DNA of 64,000 nucleotides, from the NCBI RefSeq assembly GCF_043575855.1, contig NZ_CP144375.1, forward strand, positions 10,850,001 through 10,914,000. The letters run 5' to 3'. The position numbers were made by a program, and so were the translations under genes. This document shows positions 41,127 to 49,903 of this stretch, piece by piece. The notes beneath the pieces were generated by a model. That model was not told the origin of the DNA. It did not search any database and saw nothing but the letters and a program-made list of their open reading frames with translations. This DNA is from Kutzneria buriramensis. Lineage in GTDB: Bacteria; Actinomycetota; Actinomycetes; Mycobacteriales; Pseudonocardiaceae. Each line of letters begins with the position of its first letter. The first letter of the stretch is position 1.

Positions 41127-42482
41127 TTAAGAGTCCGGTGAGAGCCGCTCCTCGGCGACCGTGAATCCCACCACCGCGCCGCCGCCGGGTCGACGGGCGG
41201 CGACGACGTCGCCACCGTGCGCGAGCGCGACCTGCCGGACGATCGCCAGGCCCAGCCCTGACCCGGGCAGGGCGCGGGCGGTGTCTGCGCGGTAGAACCG
41301 GTCGAACACACGCGCCAGGTCGGCCTCGGCGATGCCCGGCCCGTGATCGCGGACCTCGACCCGTCCGCCGCGCAGCACGACCTCGACCGGCCCGGTGCGG
41401 TCGAACTTCACGGCGTTCTCCAGCAGGTTCATCACCGCCCGCTCCAGCGCGCGGGCGCGTCCGAGCAGGCGGACCGGCTCGGTGTCGACGTGGATCTCGC
41501 GTCCGGACCGTCGCCGCACCCGGTCCGCGGCGCGGGTGACGACCTCGGCCAGGTCCACCGGCTCCGGCGGCTCCTCCTCGTAGCGGCGGGTGGCCAGCTC
41601 GACCAGCTCGTCCACCACGTGGGTCAGCTCACGAGTCTCGCCGTCGACGTCCTCGAGCAGCCGCTCCCGCGCGTCCGGGTCGAGCTCGGCGAAGCGGCGC
41701 AGGACGCGGGCGTTGGTGCGCAGGCTGGTCAGCGGCGTGCGCAGCTCGTGGGCGGCGTCCTGGACCAGCCGCTCCTGGTCGTCACGGGAGGTGGCCAGCC
41801 GACTCAGCATGGCGTCGAACGTGGCCGCGAGGCGGCCGACCTCGTCGCGGCCGTCCACCGGCACCTCGACGTCGAGTCGGCCGCTGGCGCTGACCTGCTC
41901 GGCCAGCGCGGTCAGCCGCACCAGCCGGCGCGTGACGCGGCGGGCGATGAACCAGCCGACCGCCGCCGCGACCACCAGCACCAGCCCGCTGACCAGGGCG
42001 ATGCGCACGGCCAGCGCCGCCAGCACGACTCGCGTCTGGTCGACGTCGATGCCCAGCTGGAGGGCGCCGTCGCCGGGATGTTGGGCGACGGTGACGACGC
42101 GGTAGTCGTCGGGGCTCACGGTGGCGTCGTCGTACCGGTGGTCGCCGGGCCTTCCCCTCGCGGCCAGGTCCCGATCGTCCTGGGTGACCGGCAGCGCGAC
42201 CAGGCGTCCGCCGATGGCTTGGACGCTGCCGTCCGGATGGATCAGCTGGGCGACCATCGGCTGGGCCTGGTCGTGCGTGTTGTCCGCGCCGGTGATCGCC
42301 GGATTCGGGGCGAGCACGGCGGTCTCGCCGGCGGCGATCTCCGCGGCCGTGTCCAGCAGCGTCCGGTCGAGCTCCTGGTGGATCTGGTCGGAGGCGGTCT
42401 CGTAGCTGAACGCGCCGACCAGCACCGACACCGCCGCGCCGACGGCGGCGAACGTGAGCGCGAGCCGGGCCGAGAGGTTCAT
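41127..42482 (-). CDS. Sensor histidine kinase of a two-component pair
   Basis: A 451-residue membrane kinase. Two membrane helices (about 5-25 and 150-175) flank an extracytoplasmic sensor region. A HAMP region follows, then the H-box D-A-A-H-E-L-R-T-P-L (His245) and the HATPase_c domain with N-, G1- and G2-boxes (D-H-G-P-G-I-A, G-S-G-L-G-L-A-I-V). The ATG overlaps the response-regulator stop as ATGA. Its signal is unknown; the nearby flavocytochrome and DUF2231 genes suggest redox or envelope stress as an option. Confidence 0.9.
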   Translation of the reverse strand: MNLSARLALTFAAVGAAVSVLVGAFSYETASDQIHQELDRTLLDTAAEIAAGETAVLAPNPAITGADNTHDQAQPMVAQLIHPDGSVQAIGGRLVALPVTQDDRDLAARGRPGDHRYDDATVSPDDYRVVTVAQHPGDGALQLGIDVDQTRVVLAALAVRIALVSGLVLVVAAAVGWFIARRVTRRLVRLTALAEQVSASGRLDVEVPVDGRDEVGRLAATFDAMLSRLATSRDDQERLVQDAAHELRTPLTSLRTNARVLRRFAELDPDARERLLEDVDGETRELTHVVDELVELATRRYEEEPPEPVDLAEVVTRAADRVRRRSGREIHVDTEPVRLLGRARALERAVMNLLENAVKFDRTGPVEVVLRGGRVEVRDHGPGIAEADLARVFDRFYRADTARALPGSGLGLAIVRQVALAHGGDVVAARRPGGGAVVGFTVAEERLSPDS

Positions 42483-43168
42483 GCAGACCGCACCGAATAG
42501 CCGACGCCGCGGACGGTGTGGATCAGGCCGGTCGCCCCGGCGTCCTCGAGCTTGCGCCGCAGGTAGCCGATGTAGACGGCGAGGTTCTTCGACTCCGGGC
42601 CGAACTCGTAGCCCCAGATGCGGCGGTAGATGGTGGCCCGGTCCAGCACGATGCCGGCGTTGCGGACCAGCAGTTCCAGCAGGTCGAACTCGGTCTTGGA
42701 CAGGGTGATCTCGGTGTCCAGCCACCACACCCGCCGGGCCCCGGGATCGACCGTGAGCCGGTCCAGCCGAAGGCGCTGGACCGGGCCGCCCGCGGTGTCC
42801 GGCGCGGCCCGTCGCAGCAGCGCCCGCAGGCGGGCGAGCAACTCGTCCAGTTCGAACGGTTTGGGCAGGTAGTCGTCCGCGCCGGCGTCGAGCCCGGCGA
42901 CCCGGTCGGAGGTCTCCACCCGGGCGGTCAGCATCATGATCGGAGTGCCGTCACCGTCCGCGCGCAGCACCCGGCACACGCCCAGCCCGTCCACGGACGG
43001 CATCATCACGTCCAGGATGAGCACGTCGAACCGCTCGCGGCGCGCGGTGGCCAGCGCGTCGACGCCGTCGCTCACCACGACGACCTCGTAGCCCTCCAGC
43101 TCCAGCGCGCGCAGCAGCGACTCACGGATGGCCCGGTCGTCGTCGGCGACCAGCACTCGGTACGGCAC
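42479..43168 (-). CDS. OmpR/PhoB-family response regulator
   Basis: A 229-residue protein. The receiver domain has A-D-D-D and the phospho-acceptor Asp53 in V-L-I-L-D-V-M-M-P; the C-terminal winged helix has the K-N-L-A-V-Y-I-G-Y-L-R-R-K-L-E recognition helix and the R-G-V-G-Y end. The start is a GTG at 43168 (P-Y-R-V-L-V-A-D-D-D). It is co-translated with the kinase that follows. The DUF2231 gene lies 71 bp upstream on the same strand and may belong to the unit. Confidence 0.9.
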   Translation of the reverse strand: MPYRVLVADDDRAIRESLLRALELEGYEVVVVSDGVDALATARRERFDVLILDVMMPSVDGLGVCRVLRADGDGTPIMMLTARVETSDRVAGLDAGADDYLPKPFELDELLARLRALLRRAAPDTAGGPVQRLRLDRLTVDPGARRVWWLDTEITLSKTEFDLLELLVRNAGIVLDRATIYRRIWGYEFGPESKNLAVYIGYLRRKLEDAGATGLIHTVRGVGYSVRSA

Positions 43169-43239
43169 GGCACCATAATGCCGCCACGGCGCCCAGCCGG
43201 CGCCGGGCCCCGCCTGGATGTCCTCTTCGGACACCGCGG

Positions 43240-43818
43240 TCAGTGGCCCGGGCGCGGCGCGGGGTCGGAGCTGAACTTGCCCTGCCAGCTCGCCTGGGCG
43301 CCCGAGTCGCCGATGCGGTAGATCTGGTAGCAGGCGCCGCCGGCGGCCAGCACGGCCAGCACCGCGACCACCGTCGTGACGGCGGTGGACGCGGGCGCCA
43401 GGAACGTCCGGCGACGCGTGGCCGTCTTGGTCATGGTCGTGGTGCCGCCGCCGGTCGGCTCGTCCACATCGGACGTCGCGGCCTGCTGTGCGGCGACGCT
43501 TTCCCGCTGGCGCCACCACACGACGATGGCGAGCAGGGCCACCGGGATCGCCACGAACAGCGCCGTGTCGCCCAGTTCGGTGTGCGTGCGCAGCAGATCC
43601 GTGCTGGGGACACGCCGTTCCAGCCACTCGCCGGCGTTGGTCGTGACCGGCACCATGATCCACACGAACACCGCCAGGATCGCGTTCGCGCCGGCCAGCC
43701 TGCGCCTAGCCTTGGCCCAGATCGCGGTCACTACCAGCAGCAGGGAGCTCAGCGGCAGCAACACGACGATGACGTGCACGAGCAGGATGTGGGCGGGCAG
43801 GCCGTTGAGGGTGCTCAT
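43240..43818 (-). CDS. DUF2231-type membrane protein
   Basis: A 192-residue membrane protein with about four helices: H-I-L-L-V-H-V-I-V-V-L-L-P-L start, then A-I-L-A-V-F-V-W-I-M-V, then a pair near 88-110. A cytoplasmic Thr-rich linker and one more C-terminal helix follow. The P-A-H-I-L-L-V-H and H-T-E-L-G-D motifs are typical of DUF2231, whose function is unknown but which often carries possible metal-ligand histidines. The ATG at 43818 has GAAGGA upstream. The C-terminal helix and exported tail are extra relative to the minimal family. Confidence 0.77.
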   Translation of the reverse strand: MSTLNGLPAHILLVHVIVVLLPLSSLLLVVTAIWAKARRRLAGANAILAVFVWIMVPVTTNAGEWLERRVPSTDLLRTHTELGDTALFVAIPVALLAIVVWWRQRESVAAQQAATSDVDEPTGGGTTTMTKTATRRRTFLAPASTAVTTVVAVLAVLAAGGACYQIYRIGDSGAQASWQGKFSSDPAPRPGH

Positions 43819-43914
43819 GACTTCCTTCGTGATCGACCGGGAATCGTCGGTGATCACCATTGCGTAGTCGGGTGAGCGCTCGATGTGGCGACGGTGAGAA
43901 TGCGGTAAGAGCCG

Positions 43915-44295
43915 CTAGACCGTCAGGCAGACACTGGCCTCCGTGAAGTACGTGTCGTGGTAGACGTCCCACCGCCAGTCGATCGCACAGTACCTGCCGG
44001 CCCCGTCCGTCGCGTGGCTGTTGGACCAGGTTGCCGGCGCGCCGAGCCCGTGGTCGCCGGTGCGCAGCAGCTTGCCGTGCGGACCGTCGATCTCGACCTG
44101 GCCGTACCAGCCGCGTCCGCCGGAGTCGACGGTCAGCGTCGCCGTGACGGTGCTCGACGTGACGGTGAGGCAGATCTGCTTGCCGAGGTAGGCGACCGGC
44201 GAGCAGGCGGCCTTGGCGGGTGCGGCGGTCGCCGACGGTGCGCCGAGCAGCAATGCCCCGAGCGCGACGGCGGTGAGCGGTGCGGTCATCCTCAT
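43915..44295 (-). CDS. Small secreted protein of unknown function
   Basis: A 126-residue exported protein: signal peptide about 1-27 (ends A-P-A), mature part with four cysteines (A-C-S-P, I-C-L-T-V, Y-C-A-I-D and the terminal V-C-L-T-V) that can form two disulfides, and a Trp/Tyr-rich C-terminus. The ATG at 44295 has AAGGG nine bases upstream, better than the ATG two codons earlier. I know of no family. It stands alone between the DUF2231 gene and the dormancy island; the gap 44296-44428 holds no gene. Confidence 0.7.
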   Translation of the reverse strand: MRMTAPLTAVALGALLLGAPSATAAPAKAACSPVAYLGKQICLTVTSSTVTATLTVDSGGRGWYGQVEIDGPHGKLLRTGDHGLGAPATWSNSHATDGAGRYCAIDWRWDVYHDTYFTEASVCLTV

Positions 44296-44428
44296 GCGTG
44301 ACATCCCTTGTCCGACGGACAGCACGCGACGGCGGAGCCGCCACGCTATCGGGGGCGGCCAAGCCGGCCACACCGCCGATTCCCGCACTGCACAAGGGAT
44401 TTGCGATGAGCGCGATCGACTTCGTCGA

Positions 44429-45226
44429 TCACCGTCGAACGACGAGCACCGGACTGGGGGAGTGGTACAGCGCAGCGCGGGTGACAGGTCCCAGGGCGTG
44501 CCGTGCGGAGTGACCCCGGGCCACCACCAGGAGGTCGGTGTGGCCGGGATCCTCGAGCGCCTCGTGCGGTAGACGCCGCGCCAGCGTGAACGTGACTCGC
44601 GTGGGCGCCCCGAGCGCCTTGAGCTGGAGTTCGGCGATGTGCAGCACGTCCTCGGGCTGGCGACTGGGCCAGAGCTCGTCCGGCGCCGCGTGGACGACCC
44701 GCAGCCGGGCCCGGTGGGAGGCGGCGAACTCCGCGGCCCGGCGAAGCACCGCGGTGTCGGCGTCGCCACCGCTGATCATGGCAGTGACGATGTGGTACTC
44801 GCCGCGCACCGACATGGGGGTGCCGCGGACGACGACCACGTCGCACCTGGCGGCCGCGAGCGTCGGGACGACGAGCTCGCCGAGGCCGAAGCGGCGGTGG
44901 CCACGGCAGCCGAGCACGAGCAGGGCGCTGTCGGCGCTGGCGGCGGTGAGGTCGACGACCGGCGTGTCGCCGGCGACGTGACAGGTGATCGGCAGCAGCG
45001 GGTAGAGCCGGTGGGCGTGGCTGAGGCCGAGGTCGGCGGGGACGTCCGAGGGCACGTCGTCCTGCGCCCGTACCACCCGCAGGGACGCGCCGCGCAGCCA
45101 GGCGTGCTGGGCGGCCCAGTCGACGGCCATGCCGCCCCAGTACGAGCCGTCGGCGCCCACTGTCACCACCTCGGCGGCGCGGGTCTCGGGCGTTCGCGGG
45201 GCGGGCAGGGACGTGGCGGCGAGCAT
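44429..45226 (-). CDS. Tandem-domain universal stress protein
   Basis: A 265-residue protein with two UspA-type domains (about 18-140 and 145-265). The first has V-G-A-D-G-S and L-V-L-G-C-R-G-H-R-R-F-G; the second ends in V-V-A-R-G-H and P-S-P-V-L-V-V-R-R. Tandem USPs bind ATP or AMP and are prominent members of the DosR regulon. The ATG at 45226 has an AGGAGG site. It is divergent from the phosphoketolase gene, and a strong DevR-box candidate lies between them, 76 bp from this start. It marks the left end of the dormancy island. Confidence 0.87.
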   Translation of the reverse strand: MLAATSLPAPRTPETRAAEVVTVGADGSYWGGMAVDWAAQHAWLRGASLRVVRAQDDVPSDVPADLGLSHAHRLYPLLPITCHVAGDTPVVDLTAASADSALLVLGCRGHRRFGLGELVVPTLAAARCDVVVVRGTPMSVRGEYHIVTAMISGGDADTAVLRRAAEFAASHRARLRVVHAAPDELWPSRQPEDVLHIAELQLKALGAPTRVTFTLARRLPHEALEDPGHTDLLVVARGHSARHALGPVTRAALYHSPSPVLVVRR

Positions 45227-45301
45227 CGGGACCTCCTCGGGTGTGCGTCCACCGTCGCGCACCCCGCTGACCTGCGACAGGGACCGTCGTAAGGCCCGCA
45301 C

Positions 45302-45317
45302 GGGGCCTAAAGACCCC
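45302..45317. promoter_or_regulatory. DevR/DosR box candidate (strongest)
   Basis: GGGGCCTAAAGACCCC is nearly palindromic; its reverse complement contains GGG-T-CTTTAG-G-CCC, which matches 12 of 14 positions of the GGGACTTTAGTCCC-type DevR core. It lies between the USP and phosphoketolase genes, 76 bp and 90 bp from their starts, so it could activate both. A further GGGACC...GGCCC arrangement is at 45280-45297. Confidence 0.72.
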
Positions 45318-45406
45318 ATGCCTGAGAGTCCGCCGCCTGCGGCCGGGAACGGTCGCGATGGGCGACTGTGGTCGCCGAATCGAGAGCAGCGACCACGGGA
45401 GCATCG

Positions 45407-47773
45407 ATGATCACCGCAGGCTCGATCGAGCGGCAGCCGGCGACGCGCTGGATGCAGCGTCTGGACGCGTGGTGGCGCGCGGCCAACTACCTGTCCGTCG
45501 GACAGATCTACCTGCTGGACAACCCGCTGCTGCGGGAGCCGTTGCAGCCCAGGCACGTCAAGCCGCGCCTGCTGGGGCACTGGGGAACGGTGCCCGGCCT
45601 GACCCTGACCTATGCCCACCTGTCGCGCATGATCATGCGGCACAAGCTGGACCTGATGCTGGTGACCGGCCCCGGCCACGGCGCGGCCGGCCTGAACGCG
45701 GCGGCCTGGCTGGAGGGCACGTACTCCGAGTGCTACCCGGAGATCTCCCAGGACCTGGACGGCATGCGCCGCCTGTTCCGGCAGTTCTCCTTCCCCGGCG
45801 GCGTGCCCAGCCACGCCTCGGCGCACCTGCCCGGCTCCGTCCACGAGGGCGGCGAGCTCGGCTACTCGCTGGCCCACGCCACCGGCGCCGCGCTGGACAA
45901 CCCCGGCCTGATCGCGGCGTGCGTGATCGGCGACGGCGAGGCCGAGACCGGCCCGCTGGCGACCAGTTGGCACGCCACGTCCTTCCTCTCGCCCGAGCGG
46001 GACGGCGCGGTGCTGCCGATCCTGCACCTGAACGGCTACAAGATCGCCAATCCGACGCTGCTGGCGCGGATGCACCGCCACGAGTTGAACTCGCTGCTGA
46101 TCGGACACGGTTGGCGGCCGATGGAGGTCGGCGGCAGCGACCCGGACGAGGTGCACGAGGCCTACGCCGACGCGCTGGAGAAGTGCGTGCTGGGCATCCA
46201 GGAGATCCAGGCCGCCGCCCGCCGCGGCTACGGTGGCAGGGACCGCAAGTGGCCGATGATCGTGCTCCGCACGCCGAAGGGCTGGACCGGTCCGCACGAC
46301 ATCGACGGCAAGCAGGTCGAGGGCAGCTGGCGCTCGCACCAGGTGCCGTTCGCGGCGGTCCGCGAGGACGCGCACCACCTCGCGTGCCTGGAGCAGTGGA
46401 TGCTGTCCTACCGTCCGGAGGAGCTGTTCGAGGCGAACGGCGCGCCGGTGCCGATGATCCGTGACCACCGTCCACTGGGGACGGACCGGATCAGCGCGAA
46501 ACCCATTACGCTTGGCCAGGTTCAGCGCGACCTGAAGCTGCCGGATCCCGCCGAGCACGCGGCGGCGGTGCCCGCGCCGGGCGTCGTGACGGCGGAATCC
46601 ACCCGGCTGCTGGGGCAGTACCTTCGCGACGCCGTCGAGCTGAACCCGAACAACCTGCTGCTGTTCGCCCCCGATGAGCACGCCTCCAACCGTCTGGACG
46701 CGGTTTTCGAGGTCACCGGCCGGCGCTGGCAGCTGGCCATCGAGCCGGGCGACGACCACCTCTCGCCGAACGGCCGGGTGCTGGAGGTGCTCTCCGAGCA
46801 CCTGTGCCAGGGCTGGCTGGAGGGCTACCTGCTGACCGGCCGCCACGGCCTGCTGTCCAGCTACGAGGCGTTCGCGCACGTGGTGGACTCGATGGTCGCC
46901 CAGCACGCCAAGTGGCTGCACACCGCCGCCAAAATCCCTTGGCGCAGGCCGATTCCCAGCCTGAACTACCTGCTCACCTCGCACGTGTGGCGGCAGGACC
47001 ACAACGGCGCATCCCACCAGGATCCCGGCTTCGTCGACCACGTGCTGAACAAGCGGCCCGAGGTCGTCCGCGTCTACCTGCCGCCGGACGCCAACTGCCT
47101 GCTCAGCGTCGCCGACCACTGCCTGCGCAGCCACGGCCTGGTCAACGTGATCGTCTCCGGCAAGCAGCCGGCGTTGCAGTACCTCGACGCCGACGCTGCG
47201 GCCGCCCACTGCGAGCAGGGACTTGGCGTGTGGCGCTGGGCCAGCACCGACGCCGACGGCGACACCGACGTCGTGATGGCATGTGCCGGCGACGTGCCGA
47301 CGCAGGAGACGCTGGCGGCGGTCAAGGTGCTGCTGGAGTTCGTGCCGGACCTGCGGATCCGCGTGGTGAACGTGGTGGATCTGGCCCGGCTGGCCCCGCC
47401 GGAGCAGCACCCGCACGGCATCGGCGACACGGCGTACCGGGAGATCTTCACCGACGCACCTGCGATCTTCGCGTACCACGGCTATCCCTGGCTGGTGCAC
47501 CGGCTGACCTACCGCCGGCCCGGGCACGACGACATGCACGTCCACGGCTTCCACGAGAACGGCACCACCACGACGCCGTTCGACATGTGCGTGCTGAACG
47601 AGCTGGACCGCTACCACCTTGCGCTGGCCGCGCTGGAGCGCGTGCCGCGGGTCGCCGGCCGGCTCGGGCACGTCCGCCAGCAGTTGCTGGATCGGCTCGC
47701 CGTGCATCACGACCACATCCGCCGGACCGGCGAGGACCTGCCGGAGATCCGTGACTGGAGGTGGACGCCGTGA
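45407..47773 (+). CDS. xfp: Phosphoketolase (xylulose-5-P/fructose-6-P)
   Basis: A 788-residue ThDP enzyme of full family length. Signatures are E-G-G-E-L-G-Y (147-153) and G-D-G-E-A-E-T-G-P (175-183), with L-N-G-Y-K-I-A-N-P-T nearby. It splits xylulose-5-phosphate (and fructose-6-phosphate) with phosphate to acetyl phosphate plus a triose or tetrose phosphate. The ATG at 45407 is chosen over an earlier in-frame codon because GGGAG lies 7 bases upstream. The acetate-kinase gene overlaps its stop by 4 bp, giving a two-step route to acetate and ATP. The DevR box upstream suggests induction under low oxygen. Confidence 0.93.
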   Translation: MITAGSIERQPATRWMQRLDAWWRAANYLSVGQIYLLDNPLLREPLQPRHVKPRLLGHWGTVPGLTLTYAHLSRMIMRHKLDLMLVTGPGHGAAGLNAAAWLEGTYSECYPEISQDLDGMRRLFRQFSFPGGVPSHASAHLPGSVHEGGELGYSLAHATGAALDNPGLIAACVIGDGEAETGPLATSWHATSFLSPERDGAVLPILHLNGYKIANPTLLARMHRHELNSLLIGHGWRPMEVGGSDPDEVHEAYADALEKCVLGIQEIQAAARRGYGGRDRKWPMIVLRTPKGWTGPHDIDGKQVEGSWRSHQVPFAAVREDAHHLACLEQWMLSYRPEELFEANGAPVPMIRDHRPLGTDRISAKPITLGQVQRDLKLPDPAEHAAAVPAPGVVTAESTRLLGQYLRDAVELNPNNLLLFAPDEHASNRLDAVFEVTGRRWQLAIEPGDDHLSPNGRVLEVLSEHLCQGWLEGYLLTGRHGLLSSYEAFAHVVDSMVAQHAKWLHTAAKIPWRRPIPSLNYLLTSHVWRQDHNGASHQDPGFVDHVLNKRPEVVRVYLPPDANCLLSVADHCLRSHGLVNVIVSGKQPALQYLDADAAAAHCEQGLGVWRWASTDADGDTDVVMACAGDVPTQETLAAVKVLLEFVPDLRIRVVNVVDLARLAPPEQHPHGIGDTAYREIFTDAPAIFAYHGYPWLVHRLTYRRPGHDDMHVHGFHENGTTTTPFDMCVLNELDRYHLALAALERVPRVAGRLGHVRQQLLDRLAVHHDHIRRTGEDLPEIRDWRWTP

Positions 47774-48774
47774 CCCGCGTGCTGACCGTCAACCCGGGAT
47801 CGTCCAGTCTCAAGGTGTCCGTTGTGGACGGTGGCGCGGCGATCGGCGAGTGGTCGGTGCCGGATTGGGACGGCCTGCCCGATCCGGGCGCCGTCGAGGC
47901 GGTCGGCCCGGTGGACGCGATCGCGTTGCGCTTCGTGCACGGCGGCGACCGCACCGGCCCGGTCCTGCTGGACGCCAAGGCGGAGGCAAGCCTGCGGGCA
48001 CTCGTCCCGCTGGCGCCGATCCACCAGCCGCGATCGCTGCTGCTGGCTCGGGCGCTGCGGACGTGGTGGCCGGACGTGCCGCTGGTGGCCTGCTTCGACA
48101 CCAGCTTCCACACGAGCCTGCCGGCGGCCGCGTCGACCTACGCGATCCCGGCGGAGTGGACCCGCAAGTACGGGGTCCGGCGGTACGGATTCCACGGACT
48201 GTCGTGCGCCAACGCGCTGCGCGCGACAGCGGAGACGCTGGGGCGGAGTGCACGCGATGTGGCGATGATCTGCTGCCACCTCGGCTCCGGCGTCTCCGTC
48301 ACCGCGATCAGCGGTGGACACAGCGTCGACACCTCGATGGGCTTCACGCCGCTGGACGGCGTGCCGATGGCTACGCGCCCCGGCGCGCTGGATCCTGGCC
48401 TGCTGCTGCATCTTGCGGGGGAGATGCCGTTGGACGCGCTCGCCGACGGCCTGAATCACCACAGTGGACTCGCCGGCCTGTCCGGCGCCGGCGGAGACCT
48501 GCGCGAGGTGCTCGCCGCCCGCGCGCAGGGTTGTGTCGACGCGGATCTCGCCGTCCGCGTCTACCTGCACCGGCTGCGTCGCGAGATCGCGGCCGCCCGA
48601 ACCTCCTTGCCACGACTGGACGCGCTGGTCCTCACCGGCGGCGTCGCGGAGCACCAGCCCGGCCTGCTCGACGAGCTGACCGTCGGCCTGGAGTTCCTCG
48701 GTGTCGCGCCGACCGTGACGCCGGCCCGCGAGGACCTGGAGATGGCAAGGCAGACCGAGGAAACACTGAACTGA
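47770..48774 (+). CDS. ackA: Acetate kinase (short form)
   Basis: A 334-residue kinase, about 60 residues shorter than the classic enzyme. It has N-P-G-S-S-S-L-K near the N-terminus, F-D-T-S-F-H, R-R-Y-G-F-H-G-L-S, C-H-L-G-S-G-V-S, S-V-D-T-S-M-G-F-T-P and L-T-G-G-V-A-E-H. It converts acetyl phosphate and ADP to acetate and ATP. The GTG at 47770 overlaps the phosphoketolase TGA as GTGA and has GGAGG 8 bases upstream. The gene pair therefore provides substrate-level ATP when respiration is limited. Confidence 0.92.
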   Translation: MTRVLTVNPGSSSLKVSVVDGGAAIGEWSVPDWDGLPDPGAVEAVGPVDAIALRFVHGGDRTGPVLLDAKAEASLRALVPLAPIHQPRSLLLARALRTWWPDVPLVACFDTSFHTSLPAAASTYAIPAEWTRKYGVRRYGFHGLSCANALRATAETLGRSARDVAMICCHLGSGVSVTAISGGHSVDTSMGFTPLDGVPMATRPGALDPGLLLHLAGEMPLDALADGLNHHSGLAGLSGAGGDLREVLAARAQGCVDADLAVRVYLHRLRREIAAARTSLPRLDALVLTGGVAEHQPGLLDELTVGLEFLGVAPTVTPAREDLEMARQTEETLN

Positions 48775-48784
48775 GGAGGAGACC

Positions 48785-49351
48785 ATGTCCGTCAAGGAGC
48801 GTCCTGCCGCGAGTCCGGCGCCCGTGAGCGTCCGGCCGGCCGCCATGCAGTGGCTGGCCGTGCTGCGCATCGCCGTCGGCCTGATCTTCGTGTGGGCCTT
48901 CGTGGACAAGCTGTTCGGGCTCGGCTACGCGACTCCCGCCGCGAAGTCGTGGCTGAGCGGCGGCTCGCCCACCAAGGGCTTCCTGGGCAACGTCGCCGTC
49001 GGCCCGTTCCAGTCGATGTTCCACGCCTGGGCCGGCGCCGCGTGGGCCGACTGGCTGTTCATGCTGGCGCTGCTGGGCATCGGCGTCGCCGTCACGCTCG
49101 GCGTGGCGCTGCGGCTGTCCGCGATCGCCGGCACGATCCTGCTGGTGCTGATGTGGGCCGCCGAGTGGCCGCTGAGCACGACCACCGCCGCCGGCAAGCC
49201 CAGCGGCTCGACCAACCCGCTGATCGACTACCACATCATCTTCGCCCTGGTGCTGATCGTCGCCGCGCTGTTCGGCGCCGGCGTGACGTGGGGGTTGGGC
49301 CGGCAGTGGGAGCGGCTTGCCGTCGTGCGCAACAACCCGTGGCTGCGGTGA
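48785..49351 (+). CDS. DoxX/DoxD-like membrane protein
   Basis: A 188-residue membrane protein with four helices: L-R-I-A-V-G-L-I-F-V-W-A-F-V-D-K start, a central G-I-G-V-A-V-T-L-G-V-A-L-R-L region, and L-V-L-M-W-A-A-E-W-P. An A-K-S-W-L-S-G-G-S-P-T-K-G-F segment between helices 1 and 2 is typical of the larger DoxX/thiosulfate-quinone-oxidoreductase-like subunits. The ATG follows a GAGGAGGA site 10 bp after the acetate-kinase stop, so the three genes form one operon. A membrane redox role alongside fermentation is suggested. Confidence 0.83.
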   Translation: MSVKERPAASPAPVSVRPAAMQWLAVLRIAVGLIFVWAFVDKLFGLGYATPAAKSWLSGGSPTKGFLGNVAVGPFQSMFHAWAGAAWADWLFMLALLGIGVAVTLGVALRLSAIAGTILLVLMWAAEWPLSTTTAAGKPSGSTNPLIDYHIIFALVLIVAALFGAGVTWGLGRQWERLAVVRNNPWLR

Positions 49352-49373
49352 CGGGCGAGCAAGCACCACCACC

Positions 49374-49405
49374 TGTGTGGCCAGGGCCTCGGCTCTGGCC
49401 ACACA
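49374..49405 (+). terminator. Hairpin after the DoxX gene
   Basis: An 11-bp perfect stem (49374-49384 with 49395-49405), partly extended inward, follows the DoxX stop by 22 bp and precedes the PNPOx-like gene by 31 bp. It probably ends the xfp-ackA-doxX unit or attenuates into the next gene. Confidence 0.65.
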
Positions 49406-49436
49406 GCCATGTCCGTAGTAGGAGAGTGGAGAAACC

Positions 49437-49847
49437 ATGTTCGACGCCGCCGGCCTCGAGGTCCTGGACCGCGCCGAGTGCCTGGCCCTGGTGAAGACCG
49501 TGTCGTTCGGTCGGATCGTGTTCACAGACCAGGCGCTGCCGGCGGTGCTGCCGGTGAACTTCTCGGTGTGGGACGGGTCGCTGTTGATACGCACCGGCGC
49601 CGGCAGCAAGCTCGCCGCCGCCACCCGCAACGCTGTCGTGGCATTCGAGGCGGACGACATCGACCTCGACAACGGCAAGGGCTGGAGCGTGGTCGTCATC
49701 GGCCGTTCCGCCGTGGTCGACCATCCCGCCGAGGTCGCCGAGGCTGCGGAGGTCGCGCCACGGTCGTGGGTCGGTGGCCGCGACCACCTGATCCGCATCG
49801 CGATCGGCTCGATCACCGGACGGCGGGTCACTGCGGTGCCGGACTGA
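49437..49847 (+). CDS. Pyridoxamine 5'-phosphate oxidase-like flavin/F420 protein
   Basis: A 136-residue split-barrel protein: V-S-F-G-R-I-V-F-T, L-P-A-V-L-P-V-N-F-S-V-W-D-G, L-I-R-T-G-A-G-S-K-L-A-A-A and W-S-V-V-V-I-G-R-S. This is the layout of small PNPOx-family proteins that bind FMN, F420 or heme and appear in the DosR regulon. The start ATG has an AGGAG site. It is followed by a convergent hairpin. Which cofactor is bound cannot be told from sequence. Confidence 0.83.
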   Translation: MFDAAGLEVLDRAECLALVKTVSFGRIVFTDQALPAVLPVNFSVWDGSLLIRTGAGSKLAAATRNAVVAFEADDIDLDNGKGWSVVVIGRSAVVDHPAEVAEAAEVAPRSWVGGRDHLIRIAIGSITGRRVTAVPD

Positions 49848-49860
49848 TCGCCACAGGACG

Positions 49861-49890
49861 AAGCTCCCCGGACCGAGGCCCGAGGAGCTT
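49861..49890. terminator. Convergent hairpin
   Basis: A stem (49861-49871 with 49880-49890, one mismatch) between the stops of the PNPOx-like gene and the converging GNAT/CoA-ligase gene, 14 bp from each. It is positioned to serve both strands. Confidence 0.65.
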
Positions 49891-49903
49891 TCGGTCGGCG
49901 TCC

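Noticed and set aside
44429..47716. An open frame of about 1095 codons on the minus strand across xfp and the USP gene
   Set aside because: Only its last 265 codons are the USP. The rest is antisense to phosphoketolase and lacks any domain; high GC keeps stop codons away.
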